Assembly: GCA_947499255.1 (NCBI GenBank)
Contig: CANMNF010000001.1
Coordinates: 682,001 to 746,000 of the forward strand
Length of the DNA: 64,000 nt
From: an uncultured Sphingomonadaceae bacterium
GTDB taxonomy: Bacteria > Pseudomonadota > Alphaproteobacteria > Sphingomonadales > Sphingomonadaceae
Direction of reading: 5' to 3'
Position 1 is the stretch's first letter; each line of letters begins with the position of its first letter. The position numbers were made by a program, and so were the translations under genes. Below the pieces are notes generated by a model. The model saw only the letters and a program-made list of their open reading frames with translations, was not told the origin of the DNA and did no database searches. Below, one piece after another: positions 35,268 to 45,031 of this stretch.

Positions 35268-35896
35268 GCCGTAGACTGGGTTCAGGCAAGCTGGTCATTG
35301 CCACGCATAATGCGGGCAAGCTGAAAGAAATCGGCAAGCTGCTTGAGCCTTATGGGATGGCATGTATTTCGGCAGGCGCGCTGGGCCTGCCGGAACCTCC
35401 CGAAACGGGCACGACCTTTGTTGAAAACGCGCTGATCAAAGCGCGCGCTGCTGCGGAAGCTTCGGGCTTGCCAGCGTTGGCGGATGATAGCGGCTTATCA
35501 GTGACGGCCCTTGATGGGCGTCCCGGCGTTTACACAGCCGACTGGGCCGAGCGGCAGCATTTTGAAGGAGCGCCGGGCCGTGATTGGTTCATGGCGATGG
35601 GCAAGGTCGAAGGCATGTTGCAGGCCGTAGGGCCGGATGCACCGCGCGATTGCTGGTTCTCCTGTGTCCTCGCCATCGCTTGGCCTGACGGGAAATATGC
35701 CGTCTATGAAGGCCGCTCAGATGGCTCTTTAACATGGCCACCGCGCGGCACGCTCGGCTTTGGCTATGATCCGGTATTTGTGCCTGAAGGCCGCGAACAA
35801 ACCTTCGCTGAAATGGATCCAAAGGAAAAACACGCGATCAGCCACCGGGCCTATGCCTTTGCCAAGCTGGTAGCGGATCAATTTAGCGCAGCTTAG
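35264..35896 (+). CDS. rdgB: non-canonical purine NTP pyrophosphatase (dITP/XTP)
   Basis: 210 aa HAM1 family. [18 protein letters not shown] at the start, [27 protein letters not shown] with the catalytic Asp pair, [25 protein letters not shown] and [11 protein letters not shown]. It removes dITP, dHapTP and XTP from the pool. Complementary to mazG in this window. It converges with the CAP lipoprotein gene with a 14-nt gap. Confidence 0.96.
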   Translation: MSRRLGSGKLVIATHNAGKLKEIGKLLEPYGMACISAGALGLPEPPETGTTFVENALIKARAAAEASGLPALADDSGLSVTALDGRPGVYTADWAERQHFEGAPGRDWFMAMGKVEGMLQAVGPDAPRDCWFSCVLAIAWPDGKYAVYEGRSDGSLTWPPRGTLGFGYDPVFVPEGREQTFAEMDPKEKHAISHRAYAFAKLVADQFSAA

Positions 35897-35910
35897 GCCA
35901 CCAGCCCCTG

Positions 35911-36603
35911 CTAATACGCAAATTCACCGATGAAATTTCCCGCCGGGGAATAGCGGCAAACCACATAATCCCTGCCGCCGCCTGTCGCGATGCCGCAGCC
36001 AAGTCGCTTGGTGTCGCGCCAGATGATCTGGGTGTAATGGCCCACATCCTGCCACCGACCTGTATTGCTTACAAAGGGGAAGCGGTCATGGATATAATAT
36101 TGATCCTCATTGATCCATGCGCCCGCTTGCTGTTCATGCGTGAAGCGGCTGGCCGTACCTGCCCACAAATTCTCGCCCTGATTGGGCCGCGCTGAATTGG
36201 GGCTGTGCTGGAAAGTGCCAGTGCGCGCCAATTGCTGTGCATATTCCAGCGCCTGACGGTTCAAATCAGGATCAATCACAAGGTCCGGCGTGCCAACTGC
36301 GCGGCGCGCTGCGTTATGTTCCGCCAGCATCACCTGCATCAGCGCATCTTGCACGCTGGCAGTGCCAGACGCGCCGCCTGTTGGCGTTGGCGATGGCGTA
36401 GGAGTGGTTGACGGAGAGGGAGTAGGCGCAGGAGCCGAGGTCGCCATCGCGCTTGGTGTGGGCGTAGGAGCGGACGTTGCTGGAGAGCCACCCGATGAAA
36501 GCGCAGGCGCGGGTCCATCATCACCTCCACACGCCATCAAGGCCAAGGCCAATGTGGAAATCATCAGCTTTGCGCCAGAACATCTTGGGAATTGCGTTCG
36601 CAT
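35911..36603 (-). CDS. CAP/SCP-domain lipoprotein
   Basis: 230 aa. A signal with lipobox-like LMACGG (Cys25) is followed by a long Pro/Thr/Ser linker (SPSTTPTPSPTPT) and a CAP domain. CAP motifs: AEHNAARRAVGTPDL, GENLWAGTAS, WQDVGHYTQIIWRDTKRLGCG and YVVCRYSPAGNFIG. Bacterial CAP proteins are secreted or surface proteins with poorly known roles. The linker suggests the domain is held away from the membrane. Confidence 0.9.
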   Translation of the reverse strand: MRTQFPRCSGAKLMISTLALALMACGGDDGPAPALSSGGSPATSAPTPTPSAMATSAPAPTPSPSTTPTPSPTPTGGASGTASVQDALMQVMLAEHNAARRAVGTPDLVIDPDLNRQALEYAQQLARTGTFQHSPNSARPNQGENLWAGTASRFTHEQQAGAWINEDQYYIHDRFPFVSNTGRWQDVGHYTQIIWRDTKRLGCGIATGGGRDYVVCRYSPAGNFIGEFAY

Positions 36604-36783
36604 CCGTTTCCGTTTCGAAAATTTGCCTTAAAACCACACAAACTCATACGGTTAATTGGTGTTTGAACAATTTGTCTTATCGCGCAAAATGCACAGGTGA
36701 TGCAGCAAGCGTGGCAAAAACAAGCCGGGCGCATTTACGCGCTGGCGATGGCTTTCCTGTGCGCAATGGCATATCGAATACCC

Positions 36784-37935
36784 ATGGCCCGCGCGCTTTA
36801 TATTCATTGGCCGTTTTGCGCCAAAAAATGCCCTTATTGCGATTTCAATTCGCATGTGCGCGATCAGGTTGATGTGGCGCTTTGGGAAAACGCTTTGTTG
36901 GCGGATATGCGCCATGAAGCGGGAGCGACGCGCAAAGAAGCGCTGACTTCGATCTTTTTTGGTGGTGGCACCCCGTCATTGATGCCGCCTGCACTGGTCG
37001 CACGCTTGTTGGCTGAAGCAGAGAAGCTGTGGGGATTTGCGCCCGATATTGAGATTACGTTGGAAGCCAATCCATCCTCGGTGGAGGCTGCAAGGTTTGC
37101 AGATTTGTCGGCGGCTGGGGTCAACCGCGTGTCTCTCGGTGTGCAATCGCTCGATGATGCAAAGCTGCGCTTTTTGGGGCGCTTGCATGGCGCGCGCGAA
37201 GCTGTTGCTGCGCTCCAAATTGCGCAAAGCACGTTCGGCCGAATTAGCTTTGATCTCATCTATGCCCTGCCCGATCACACGATGCAGACATGGCGTGACG
37301 AATTGAGCAGAGCGCTGTCCTTTGGCACATCGCATATGTCGCTTTATCAGCTTACGATAGAGCCGGGGACCCGGTTTGAAACGGATGTAAGGCGCGGTGA
37401 ATTTGCGCCGCTTGATGATGATGCAGCAGCGGATCTGTTCGCTCTTACGGCAGAGTTGACCAACGCGGCGGGCCTTCCGGCTTATGAGATCAGCAATCAC
37501 GCAAAGCCGGGTGAGGAGAGCCGCCATAATCTCACTTATTGGCGATATCAGGATTATTTCGGGATAGGACCCGGCGCGCATGGACGGCGCGATGGCTATG
37601 CAACTACGCGCCATCGCAAGCCGGAAAACTGGCTTGCCGCGATTGAGCGCAATGGCTCCGGCCTTCGGGAAGAGCGACCCCTGGCTTCTAACGAGCAGGC
37701 AGCAGAAGCATTGTTGATGGGGCTGCGATTGCGCGAGGGCATCGCTCTGCCCGCCCTTGCCTCGCGTTTGGGTTTCGCGGCTGAGACGCTGATCGACAAT
37801 GTCGCTGTGGAGCGGCACCTATCGGCTGGGTTGCTGTGGCGCGATGGTGGTCGTTTGGGCGTGAGCGCGGACGGCATGCCGATGCTCGATGCCTTGCTGG
37901 CTGATATTGTGGCTGACGAACTGGTGACCGCATGA
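36784..37935 (+). CDS. hemW: radical SAM protein HemW (heme chaperone)
   Basis: 383 aa. The start at 36784 gives MARALYIHWPFCAKKCPYC, with the cluster cysteines C12, C16 and C19 (CxxxCxxC). Other blocks: SIFFGGGTPSLM, NRVSLGVQSLDDAKLRFLGR and ISNHAKPGEESRHNLTYW. HemW is related to HemN but lacks coproporphyrinogen oxidase activity and inserts heme into proteins. The ORF continues upstream to 36697, but those residues do not look homologous. Its stop overlaps xerC (ATGA). Confidence 0.93.
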   Translation: MARALYIHWPFCAKKCPYCDFNSHVRDQVDVALWENALLADMRHEAGATRKEALTSIFFGGGTPSLMPPALVARLLAEAEKLWGFAPDIEITLEANPSSVEAARFADLSAAGVNRVSLGVQSLDDAKLRFLGRLHGAREAVAALQIAQSTFGRISFDLIYALPDHTMQTWRDELSRALSFGTSHMSLYQLTIEPGTRFETDVRRGEFAPLDDDAAADLFALTAELTNAAGLPAYEISNHAKPGEESRHNLTYWRYQDYFGIGPGAHGRRDGYATTRHRKPENWLAAIERNGSGLREERPLASNEQAAEALLMGLRLREGIALPALASRLGFAAETLIDNVAVERHLSAGLLWRDGGRLGVSADGMPMLDALLADIVADELVTA

Positions 37936-38828
37936 GCGCCGCTGACCTTCTCGAAGAATGGCGCGATTATCTGACCATATCGCAGCGCCGTTCGCCGCAC
38001 ACAGTGCGCGCATATAGCGGAGCGGCTGCAAGGCTGCTGGGGCGGCTTGACCTTGGACAATGGAGCGAAGTCGCCGCGCTCTCCACCCGAGATTTGCGCG
38101 CACAATTGGCGCACCGGCGGGCCGAGGGGCTTGGCAATGCCTCGGCGGCACGCGAACTCTCAGCGCTTAAAGCCTTGTGCAAATATGCCGCTGAGAAGTC
38201 AGGCTCCCAGCATCCAGCCGCCCCGCGCCTTCGCGGGCCGCGTGTCCCCAAAGGCCTGCCTCGCCCTGTCACACCGGATGAGGCCATCAATATGGTCGCT
38301 TTGGTTGACGAGAATGCGACGCAGGATTGGACTGGGAAGCGCGATGCAGCCGTATTGCTGTTGATGTATGGTGCAGGATTGCGGATTGCAGAGGCATTGT
38401 CTTTGCGTGGCGAACACATGCCGCTGGAGCAAACTTTGGTGGTGAAAGGCAAAGGCGGGAAGGAGCGGGTTGTGCCGATCCTGCCGGTGATCCGCGATGC
38501 TGTGTCAACTTATCTGGAGGAGTGTCCTTACAAGCTCGCCCCAACCGATCCGATTTTTCGCGGGGTCAAAGGCGGGCCGCTTTCTCCCGGCATGGTGCAA
38601 CGCGCGACACTGCGGGCGCGCACGATATTGGGTTTGCCAAAAACGGCTACGCCCCATGCGCTGCGCCATTCATTTGCGACCCACCTGCTTGGCGCTGGAA
38701 CGGATTTGCGCAGCTTGCAGGAATTGCTTGGCCATGCCAGCCTCGGCTCCACGCAAATCTATACCAAGGTTGATGCTGCGACCTTGCTGGAAACTTATCG
38801 CGCGGCCCATCCGCGTGAGCGGGATTAG
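37932..38828 (+). CDS. xerC: tyrosine recombinase XerC/XerD
   Basis: 298 aa. An N-terminal SAM-like core-binding domain (LLEEWRDYLTISQRRSPHTV) and a C-terminal catalytic domain. R-K-H-R-H/W-Y residues: GAGLRIAEALSL, VKGKGGKERVVP, HALRHSFATHLL, LGHASLGSTQIY. It resolves chromosome dimers at dif. No dif-like site is visible here. Its TAG overlaps the dedA TAA on the other strand. Confidence 0.92.
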   Translation: MSAADLLEEWRDYLTISQRRSPHTVRAYSGAAARLLGRLDLGQWSEVAALSTRDLRAQLAHRRAEGLGNASAARELSALKALCKYAAEKSGSQHPAAPRLRGPRVPKGLPRPVTPDEAINMVALVDENATQDWTGKRDAAVLLLMYGAGLRIAEALSLRGEHMPLEQTLVVKGKGGKERVVPILPVIRDAVSTYLEECPYKLAPTDPIFRGVKGGPLSPGMVQRATLRARTILGLPKTATPHALRHSFATHLLGAGTDLRSLQELLGHASLGSTQIYTKVDAATLLETYRAAHPRERD

Positions 38829-39436
38829 TCCTCGCCGCTATCAGAAGGCTTCCACGTTACCACCCGGTATACATAGATCGCGACGCCCAACCCGATCAGG
38901 CCAAGCACTGCCCAGCCCAACACTTCCTGCGAATCTGCAAAAGCTGATCCCAAAAGCTCACCGCCTTTGATCAACAGCCCGTTCCAGATTAGTGAACCTG
39001 CAAAGGTCACCGCCAAGAAACGCCCCAGCGGCATATGCACCAGCCCAGCGGGCAAAGAGATGATCGTGCGCATGAATGGCGAAAAGCGGAACAGGAACAC
39101 CACCCAGTGCCCATGTTTCACAAAGTAACCCTGCGCGCGTTCAATCTGTTGCCATTCCAGCGTGAACCAACGGCCATGGCGCTCCACGATGGGCTGCAAG
39201 CGCTCATACCCCCAACGATGGCCCAACCAGTACCAGACCATATTGCCTGCCGTTGTCCCTGCCGTCGCAATGAACAATAGCGGCCAGAACGCCAATTCAC
39301 CGCGACCCACCAGAACGCCGCTTACGCCCATGATCACTTCGGATGGTATGGGAGGAAAGATGTTTTCCAGTGCCATCAGCAGAAAAATGCCGACATATCC
39401 TGCGCGCGAAATCGCCTCGATGATGAAACTGTCCAT
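38825..39436 (-). CDS. DedA family membrane protein
   Basis: 203 aa. VTT/SNARE-associated domain: ENIFPPIPSEVIMGVSGVLV, GTTAGNMVWYWLGHRWGYER and the hallmark FRFSPFMRTIISLPAGL. At least five hydrophobic segments. DedA proteins affect membrane phospholipid distribution and pH homeostasis; recent work links them to lipid scrambling or undecaprenyl-phosphate recycling. The exact substrate is unknown. Confidence 0.92.
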   Translation of the reverse strand: MDSFIIEAISRAGYVGIFLLMALENIFPPIPSEVIMGVSGVLVGRGELAFWPLLFIATAGTTAGNMVWYWLGHRWGYERLQPIVERHGRWFTLEWQQIERAQGYFVKHGHWVVFLFRFSPFMRTIISLPAGLVHMPLGRFLAVTFAGSLIWNGLLIKGGELLGSAFADSQEVLGWAVLGLIGLGVAIYVYRVVTWKPSDSGED

Positions 39437-39475
39437 GCCTCAACAACGCTTAGACGCGGTTTTGGTCCACGATTG

Positions 39476-40429
39476 TCATTGCGCCGCGTGACGCGCTTCT
39501 AATGCGTCCCAGATACGCGCACCGGTGTCCGTGCCGTTGAACTTATCAATCGCGACAATGCCGGTGGGGCTGGTGACGTTGATTTCCGTCAACCATTCGC
39601 CGCCAATCACATCAATGCCAACAAAAACCAATCCGCGCCGCTTCAATTCCGGACCCATCGCAGCGCAAATTTCTTCTTCGCGCGCGGTGAGTTGGCATGC
39701 TTCGGCAGAGCCGCCTTGCGCCAGATTGCTGCGAAATTCGCCCTCACCCGGCTTGCGATTGATTGCGCCGGTCACTTCACCATCGATCAGCACAATGCGC
39801 TTGTCACCTTGGGAGACGCTAGGCAGGAAAGGCTGCACCATATGGGGTTCGGGCCAAGTCTGGTTGAAAACTTCGAACAAGGCGGAAAGATTGGTGCCGT
39901 CCGCATCGACTTTGAAGATCGCTTTGCCGCCATTGCCATGCAGCGGCTTTACCACCACCGCGCCATGCTCCTGCTGAAATTCGCGCACGTCTTCCAATGT
40001 GCGCGCAATCAGAGTTGGCGGCATAAAGCGCGCATAATCCAGCACAAACATCTTTTCCGGCGCATTGATAACCTCGCGCGGATCATTGCTAACCAAGGTT
40101 GTGCCTTTGAGCCGATCGAGCATCAGGGCAGCACTGATATAACCAAGATCAAACGGCGGATCTTGTCGCATTAAGATGACATCCACATCCTTACCCAAAT
40201 CGATGCGGCGCAGCTCGCCAGCACTGAAATAGTCGCCTTCCACACGCTGCACTGTCACAGGCTTGGCCCATGCAGTGATGCGGCCTTCCCGCCATGCCAA
40301 CGTCTTCACATCATAATGCCACAAGGTGTGCCCACGCGCCTGTGCCGCCAGCATGATCGCGAAGCTGGAATCCCCGGCGATTTTGATCGATTCAAGCGGA
40401 TCCATCTGGACCGCGACACGCAAGGACAT
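39476..40429 (-). CDS. gshB: glutathione synthetase
   Basis: 317 aa ATP-grasp enzyme joining gamma-Glu-Cys and Gly. MRQDPPFDLGYISAALML, VVVKPLHGNGGKAIFKV, VQPFLPSVSQGDKRIVLIDG and VGIDVIGGEWLTEINVTSPT are standard GshB blocks. GGAAGACGGAA provides the Shine-Dalgarno. It lies between yraN and dedA on the same strand, 33 nt after yraN. Confidence 0.96.
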   Translation of the reverse strand: MSLRVAVQMDPLESIKIAGDSSFAIMLAAQARGHTLWHYDVKTLAWREGRITAWAKPVTVQRVEGDYFSAGELRRIDLGKDVDVILMRQDPPFDLGYISAALMLDRLKGTTLVSNDPREVINAPEKMFVLDYARFMPPTLIARTLEDVREFQQEHGAVVVKPLHGNGGKAIFKVDADGTNLSALFEVFNQTWPEPHMVQPFLPSVSQGDKRIVLIDGEVTGAINRKPGEGEFRSNLAQGGSAEACQLTAREEEICAAMGPELKRRGLVFVGIDVIGGEWLTEINVTSPTGIVAIDKFNGTDTGARIWDALEARHAAQ

Positions 40430-40462
40430 TTCCGTCTTCCTTATTGTTGGGACAAAGCCGCT

Positions 40463-40813
40463 TTACGGCTGCCAGGCGTTGGTGATGTGGCGCGGCCTTG
40501 TGCCAGGTGCAAGCAGGATCACATCAATGCGCCAATCTTCTCCACCTGTCGCATAGTCATGTCCCACCGCTTCGACCGCAGCAGCCACGCGGGAAAGGCG
40601 GCGCATATCGATGGCATGATCAAGGTCTGCTGCTACACGCCGATATTTCACTTCGACAAAAGCGATCAGCCCTTCGCGTTTGGCGATCAGATCAATTTCA
40701 CCCACGGGCGTTCGCACCCGGTTGGCGAGAATTTCCCAGCCTTGCTCGGCCAACCAATCTGCCGCTTCTTGCTCCGCATCGCGGCCGCGCTGTTCCGCTC
40801 TTTGCCTTTTCAC
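40463..40813 (-). CDS. yraN: YraN family (UPF0102) nuclease-like protein
   Basis: 116 aa. The restriction-endonuclease-like core is seen in RVRTPVGEIDLIAKREGLIAFVEVKYRR (GEIDLI then FVEVK). No demonstrated function in the family; the D-ExK pattern suggests nuclease chemistry. The GTG start overlaps the rsmI stop (GTGA). The rsmI-lpoA-yraN neighbourhood is also conserved in gammaproteobacteria. Confidence 0.9.
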   Translation of the reverse strand: MKRQRAEQRGRDAEQEAADWLAEQGWEILANRVRTPVGEIDLIAKREGLIAFVEVKYRRVAADLDHAIDMRRLSRVAAAVEAVGHDYATGGEDWRIDVILLAPGTRPRHITNAWQP

Positions 40814-41658
40814 CGCGCGCGTAGCTCCATCGCACGGGCATACAGCGCCTTGCGATCAAGCCCTGTAGCTTTGGCCACTTTGGCTGCGGCTTGCGATGGT
40901 TTTTCTGTTTCCAGCAATTCGCGTAGCATATCTTCTGCCGCATCAGGATCAGGCGCGCGCTCTGGCGGCGGGCCGATAAGCAGCACGATCTCGCCTTTGG
41001 GCGGATGAGCCGTATAATGCGCGATCAGTTCCTCCGGTGATCCAGTGCGGCATTCCTCATGCAGCTTGGTCAATTCGCGCGCCACCGATACTTCGCGCCC
41101 CGGCATTTTGGCCGCGATTGCTGCAAGACTTTTAAGGAGGCGCGGCGCTGTATCGAAGAAAATCAACGTCGCTGGAATTGTCTCCAAACCGGTAAGGGTG
41201 TCAGTCCGCGCTTTGTCCTTCGAAGGCAGAAATCCTGCAAACAAGAACCGATCATTGGGCAGGCCCGACAATGCCAAAGCTGCCAAAGGCGCAGAGGCGC
41301 CCGGCGCAACGGTCACCGCGATGCCGGCATCCTTCGCATCGCGAACCAGCCTATAGCCCGGATCGGAAATCAACGGCATTCCCGCATCGCTTACCAATGC
41401 CACCGCACTGCCTTGCATGGTAGCAAGCAATTGCGCGCGATCTCCTTCGCTCGCATGATCATCATATCGGCGCAACCGGGCTGAAATTCCCAAAAGTTTG
41501 AGGAGCTTGCCGGTTACTCTTGTATCTTCACACGCCACAACGTCGCACCGCTTCAAGATGTCAATTGCCCGCAAAGTCATATCGCCAAGATTGCCAATAC
41601 TCGTGGCAACGATATAGAGGCCCGCTGAGAGCTTTTCGGAGGGGTCGGAGCTTGTCAC
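40810..41658 (-). CDS. rsmI: 16S rRNA (cytidine(1402)-2'-O)-methyltransferase
   Basis: 282 aa. Tetrapyrrole-methylase fold: LYIVATSIGNLGDMTLRAID, CEDTRVTGKLL, LVSDAGMPLISDPGYRLV, VTVAPGASAPLAALALSGLP. It methylates C1402 in the ribosomal P site. I choose the GTG at 41658, preceded by AGAGGGG, over the TTG at 41694, because it fits homologues and avoids crowding the divergent gene. Confidence 0.94.
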   Translation of the reverse strand: MTSSDPSEKLSAGLYIVATSIGNLGDMTLRAIDILKRCDVVACEDTRVTGKLLKLLGISARLRRYDDHASEGDRAQLLATMQGSAVALVSDAGMPLISDPGYRLVRDAKDAGIAVTVAPGASAPLAALALSGLPNDRFLFAGFLPSKDKARTDTLTGLETIPATLIFFDTAPRLLKSLAAIAAKMPGREVSVARELTKLHEECRTGSPEELIAHYTAHPPKGEIVLLIGPPPERAPDPDAAEDMLRELLETEKPSQAAAKVAKATGLDRKALYARAMELRAR

Positions 41659-41696
41659 GCACCCCTCTTGAACCAGAGTGCAGGGAGACAGCAAGC

Positions 41697-42854
41697 ATGT
41701 TCGCGATGATGAAGCGAGGCCTCGTGGTCGCGTTAGGGGCTTTGGCGCTGGCGGGTTGTCAGGTTATTCCCGACAGCGGGCAGCCGGTAGAAGGGCCCAG
41801 CAGCGCCCCGGTTAAACAGACCCCCGATGCCGCAGTTTTGCCGCAGGATGATACGCGGCACCGCGTTGCATTGCTGGTGCCATTGTCGGGCCGTGCCGCT
41901 GATGTTGGGCAATCAATCGCCAATGCTACCACGATGGCGCTGCTCGATACAGGTGCGCAGGATCTGCGAATCACCACTTATGATACCGCCGCTGGCGCAG
42001 GCAGCGCTGCGGCCAGGGCGATTTCTGATGGCAATAAGCTGATCCTTGGGCCGCTGCGGCGCGAAAATGTGGGCGCTATTTTGGCGCAGGCACGTCCGGC
42101 AAATGTGCCGCTGATCACGTTTTCCAACGATGTTGGTGTGGCGCGTCCTGATGTGTTGGTGATGGGTTATATCCCCGAACAAAGTATTTCGCGCACCATC
42201 AACTTCGCCATTGATCAAGGCGCGCGCAATTTTGCCGCGCTTGCTCCGCGTTCGGAATATGGCAACCGGGCCTTGGCCGCGCTGCAGCAGGCTTTGGCCA
42301 GCCGCGGGGCAACGCTTGTTGTTACAGAGCGTTTCGACCGGGGTAATACCTCGATCATCAGCGCTGCGAGCCGTCTGGATACGCGCGGCGGCTTTGACAC
42401 GGTATTGATCGCAGATGGTGCGCGCCTTGCCACTATGGCTGCCAGCGAGTTGAAAGAGGCAGGCGAAGTTCTCCCATCGATCATCGGAACAGAGCTTTGG
42501 AGCAGGGAAATGGACATCACCCGTGCGGCCGCGATGCGCGGGGCATGGTTTTCAGCTGTTCCTGACAACCGTTATGAACAGTTTGCAGAAAGTTATCGGT
42601 CACGCTTCGGACAACAGCCACATCGGATTGCCGCGCTGGGGTACGATTCGGTTTTGATGACTTTGCGCGTGGCGCGCGATTGGCAAGTTGGCGCTGATTT
42701 TCCCACCAGTGTGATGTACTCTGATGGCGGGTTTTTGGGCGTGGATGGCGTATTTCGTTTTGGCAATAACGGCGTTGGCCAGCGCGCCATGGAAGTTCGC
42801 CAGGTCGACAATGGCAGCATCTCCACCGTCAGCAACGCACCCACCCAATTTTAA
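41697..42854 (+). CDS. LpoA-like penicillin-binding protein activator, lipoprotein
   Basis: 385 aa. Lipoprotein signal MFAMMKRGLVVALGALALAG with Cys21 in LAGC, then a periplasmic binding fold: VALLVPLSGRAADVGQSIAN, ILGPLRRENVGAI, NVPLITFSNDVGV, DNRYEQFAESYRSRFGQ. It corresponds to the C-terminal domain of LpoA, without its TPR N-terminal half. It is divergent from rsmI, as in enterobacteria, which supports the assignment. Probably activates a class A PBP from the outer membrane. Confidence 0.88.
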   Translation: MFAMMKRGLVVALGALALAGCQVIPDSGQPVEGPSSAPVKQTPDAAVLPQDDTRHRVALLVPLSGRAADVGQSIANATTMALLDTGAQDLRITTYDTAAGAGSAAARAISDGNKLILGPLRRENVGAILAQARPANVPLITFSNDVGVARPDVLVMGYIPEQSISRTINFAIDQGARNFAALAPRSEYGNRALAALQQALASRGATLVVTERFDRGNTSIISAASRLDTRGGFDTVLIADGARLATMAASELKEAGEVLPSIIGTELWSREMDITRAAAMRGAWFSAVPDNRYEQFAESYRSRFGQQPHRIAALGYDSVLMTLRVARDWQVGADFPTSVMYSDGGFLGVDGVFRFGNNGVGQRAMEVRQVDNGSISTVSNAPTQF

Positions 42855-42916
42855 CAAAGTTCATTACCAGCAATCGCGATTTTTCCCGTGAGTGGCGGAT
42901 AAGCGGTTGATCCTGC

Positions 42917-42945
42917 TTGTGGGCGGTGATTCTGCCAGCCTATAG
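42917..42945 (+). promoter_or_regulatory. possible parE promoter giving a nearly leaderless transcript
   Basis: TTGTGG (42917-42922), 17-nt spacer, CTATAG (42940-42945). The predicted transcription start is about 42,952, 1-2 nt before the parE ATG at 42,954. No Shine-Dalgarno-like sequence precedes that ATG, which fits a leaderless mRNA. Confidence 0.35.
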
Positions 42946-42953
42946 CTGACATT

Positions 42954-44930
42954 ATGAGTGATGATCTTTTCGAAGAAATGCCCGCATCAGGCGGTGACTA
43001 TGATTCCAGCTCCATCGAGGTTCTCGAAGGATTGGAACCGGTCCGGCGACGTCCGGGCATGTATATTGGCGGTACCGATGACCGCGCCTTGCATCACCTC
43101 GCCGCCGAAGTCCTCGACAATGCCATGGACGAAGCGGTTGCAGGCCATGCGAACAGGATCGAGATGGAGCTGGGTGAAGGCAACAGGTTGACGATCACGG
43201 ATAATGGCCGCGGCATTCCCGTTGACGAACATCCCAAGTTTCCCGGCAAATCCACGCTCGAAGTGATCCTCACAACGTTGCACTCAGGCGGCAAGTTTTC
43301 AGGCAAAGCGTATGCGACATCGGGCGGCCTGCACGGCGTGGGCGTCTCTGTGGTCAACGCGCTATCATCCGACACGCATATCGAAGTTGCGCGCAACAAA
43401 CAGGTTTATGCGCAAGATTTCGCCAAGGGTTTGCCAGCGGGCAAGCTCAAGAAAATCGGCGATACGCCCAATCGGCGCGGAACGTCTGTTGCCTTCACAC
43501 CCGACACAGAGATTTTTGGCGACCGTCAGTTCAAACCCGCCCGGCTGTTCAAACTCGCCCGCTCAAAAGCCTATCTGTTTGCAGGGGTCGAAATCCGCTG
43601 GAAATGCGCGCCTTCGCTGGCTTCAGACGATGTGCCCGAAGAAGCGGTGTTCCAATTTCCCGGTGGCCTTGCTGATCACTTGAAAGAGCAGGTCGGCACA
43701 CGCGAATGTGTGACGACTGATTTCTTCGCCGGCAATCAGGATTTCCCGGAAGACAAAGGCCGGGTCGAGTGGGCCATTGCATGGCCGCTTTGGTCCGATG
43801 GCTCTACCAGCTGGTATTGCAATACCGTGCCCACGCCCGATGGCGGAACGCATGAACAAGGCCTTCGCGCCGCCATCACCAAAGGCTTGCGCGCCTTTGG
43901 TGATCTAACGGGCCAGAAAAAGTCGAAAGAGATCACAGCGGACGATGTGATGACCGGCTCTGAAATCATGCTGAGTGTTTTTATCCGCGATCCGCAGTTT
44001 CAAAGCCAGACCAAAGATCGCCTCACATCACCTGAAGCAGCACGGCTGGTTGAAAATGCGGTGCGCGACCATTTTGACCATTTCCTGGCCGACAATATGG
44101 ATCGCGGCAAAGCGCTGTTGGGTTCTGTGATGGAGCGGATGGAAGAACGTTTGCGCCGCAAAGCTGAACGTGAAGTCAAACGCAAAACCGCGACCAATGC
44201 CAAAAAGCTGCGCTTGCCCGGAAAGCTCACCGATTGTTCTGGTGAAGGCGATGCGGAAACCGAATTGTTCATTGTCGAAGGCGATTCTGCTGGCGGCAGT
44301 GCCAAGCAAGCGCGCAATCGCAAGTCGCAGGCGATCCTGCCTATTCGCGGCAAAATTCTTAACGTCGCCAGTGCCACTGCTGACAAGATCCGCGCGAATA
44401 GTGAAATTGCCGATCTCGCCCTCGCTTTGGGGTGCGGGACGCGCAAGGATTGTGACCCGGAAAAACTGCGTTATGACCGCGTCGTTATCATGACGGACGC
44501 CGATGTCGATGGCGCGCATATCGCAACGCTTTTAATGACGTTTTTCTTCCAGGAAATGCCAGAGCTTGTGCGGTGCGGGCATCTGTATCTTGCACAACCC
44601 CCGCTCTTCCGTCTGACGGCGGGGAAAGAAAGCGCTTATGCCAGCGATGAAGCGCACCGGGAAAAGTTGGAGGCGACCCAGTTCAAGGGCAAGAAGGTCG
44701 ATGTCAGCCGGTTTAAGGGCCTTGGCGAAATGAACCCCAAGCAGCTGCGTGAAACAACGATGAGCCCGGACACACGCTCCCTCATCCGCATCACACTTCC
44801 TGCGGAACATGAACAGCGTTTTGCTGTGAAGGAACTGGTCGATCAGCTAATGGGCCGCAATCCCGAACACCGCTTCAACTTCATCCAAAACCGCGCCGGT
44901 GAGCTAGACCGTGATTTGATCGACGCGTGA
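42954..44930 (+). CDS. parE: DNA topoisomerase IV subunit B
   Basis: 658 aa GHKL ATPase. VLEGLEPVRRRPGMYIGGTD, EVLDNAMDEAVAGHANRIEM, TSGGLHGVGVSVVNALSS, the Toprim motif FIVEGDSAGGSAKQARNR, and MTDADVDGAHI. The C-terminus has RFKGLGEMNPKQLRETTM. The length and the RNRKSQAILP context match ParE rather than GyrB. Decatenates chromosomes with ParC (not in window). Confidence 0.96.
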   Translation: MSDDLFEEMPASGGDYDSSSIEVLEGLEPVRRRPGMYIGGTDDRALHHLAAEVLDNAMDEAVAGHANRIEMELGEGNRLTITDNGRGIPVDEHPKFPGKSTLEVILTTLHSGGKFSGKAYATSGGLHGVGVSVVNALSSDTHIEVARNKQVYAQDFAKGLPAGKLKKIGDTPNRRGTSVAFTPDTEIFGDRQFKPARLFKLARSKAYLFAGVEIRWKCAPSLASDDVPEEAVFQFPGGLADHLKEQVGTRECVTTDFFAGNQDFPEDKGRVEWAIAWPLWSDGSTSWYCNTVPTPDGGTHEQGLRAAITKGLRAFGDLTGQKKSKEITADDVMTGSEIMLSVFIRDPQFQSQTKDRLTSPEAARLVENAVRDHFDHFLADNMDRGKALLGSVMERMEERLRRKAEREVKRKTATNAKKLRLPGKLTDCSGEGDAETELFIVEGDSAGGSAKQARNRKSQAILPIRGKILNVASATADKIRANSEIADLALALGCGTRKDCDPEKLRYDRVVIMTDADVDGAHIATLLMTFFFQEMPELVRCGHLYLAQPPLFRLTAGKESAYASDEAHREKLEATQFKGKKVDVSRFKGLGEMNPKQLRETTMSPDTRSLIRITLPAEHEQRFAVKELVDQLMGRNPEHRFNFIQNRAGELDRDLIDA

Positions 44931-45031
44931 ACCGCCAAGCGAGGGCACCGGGCAACCCCAGCATCTGCACGAATAATTAACCAAACCCTTAGTATCCTTG
45001 GCCCGGTCCATTGTGGGGACGGGGGATAATT

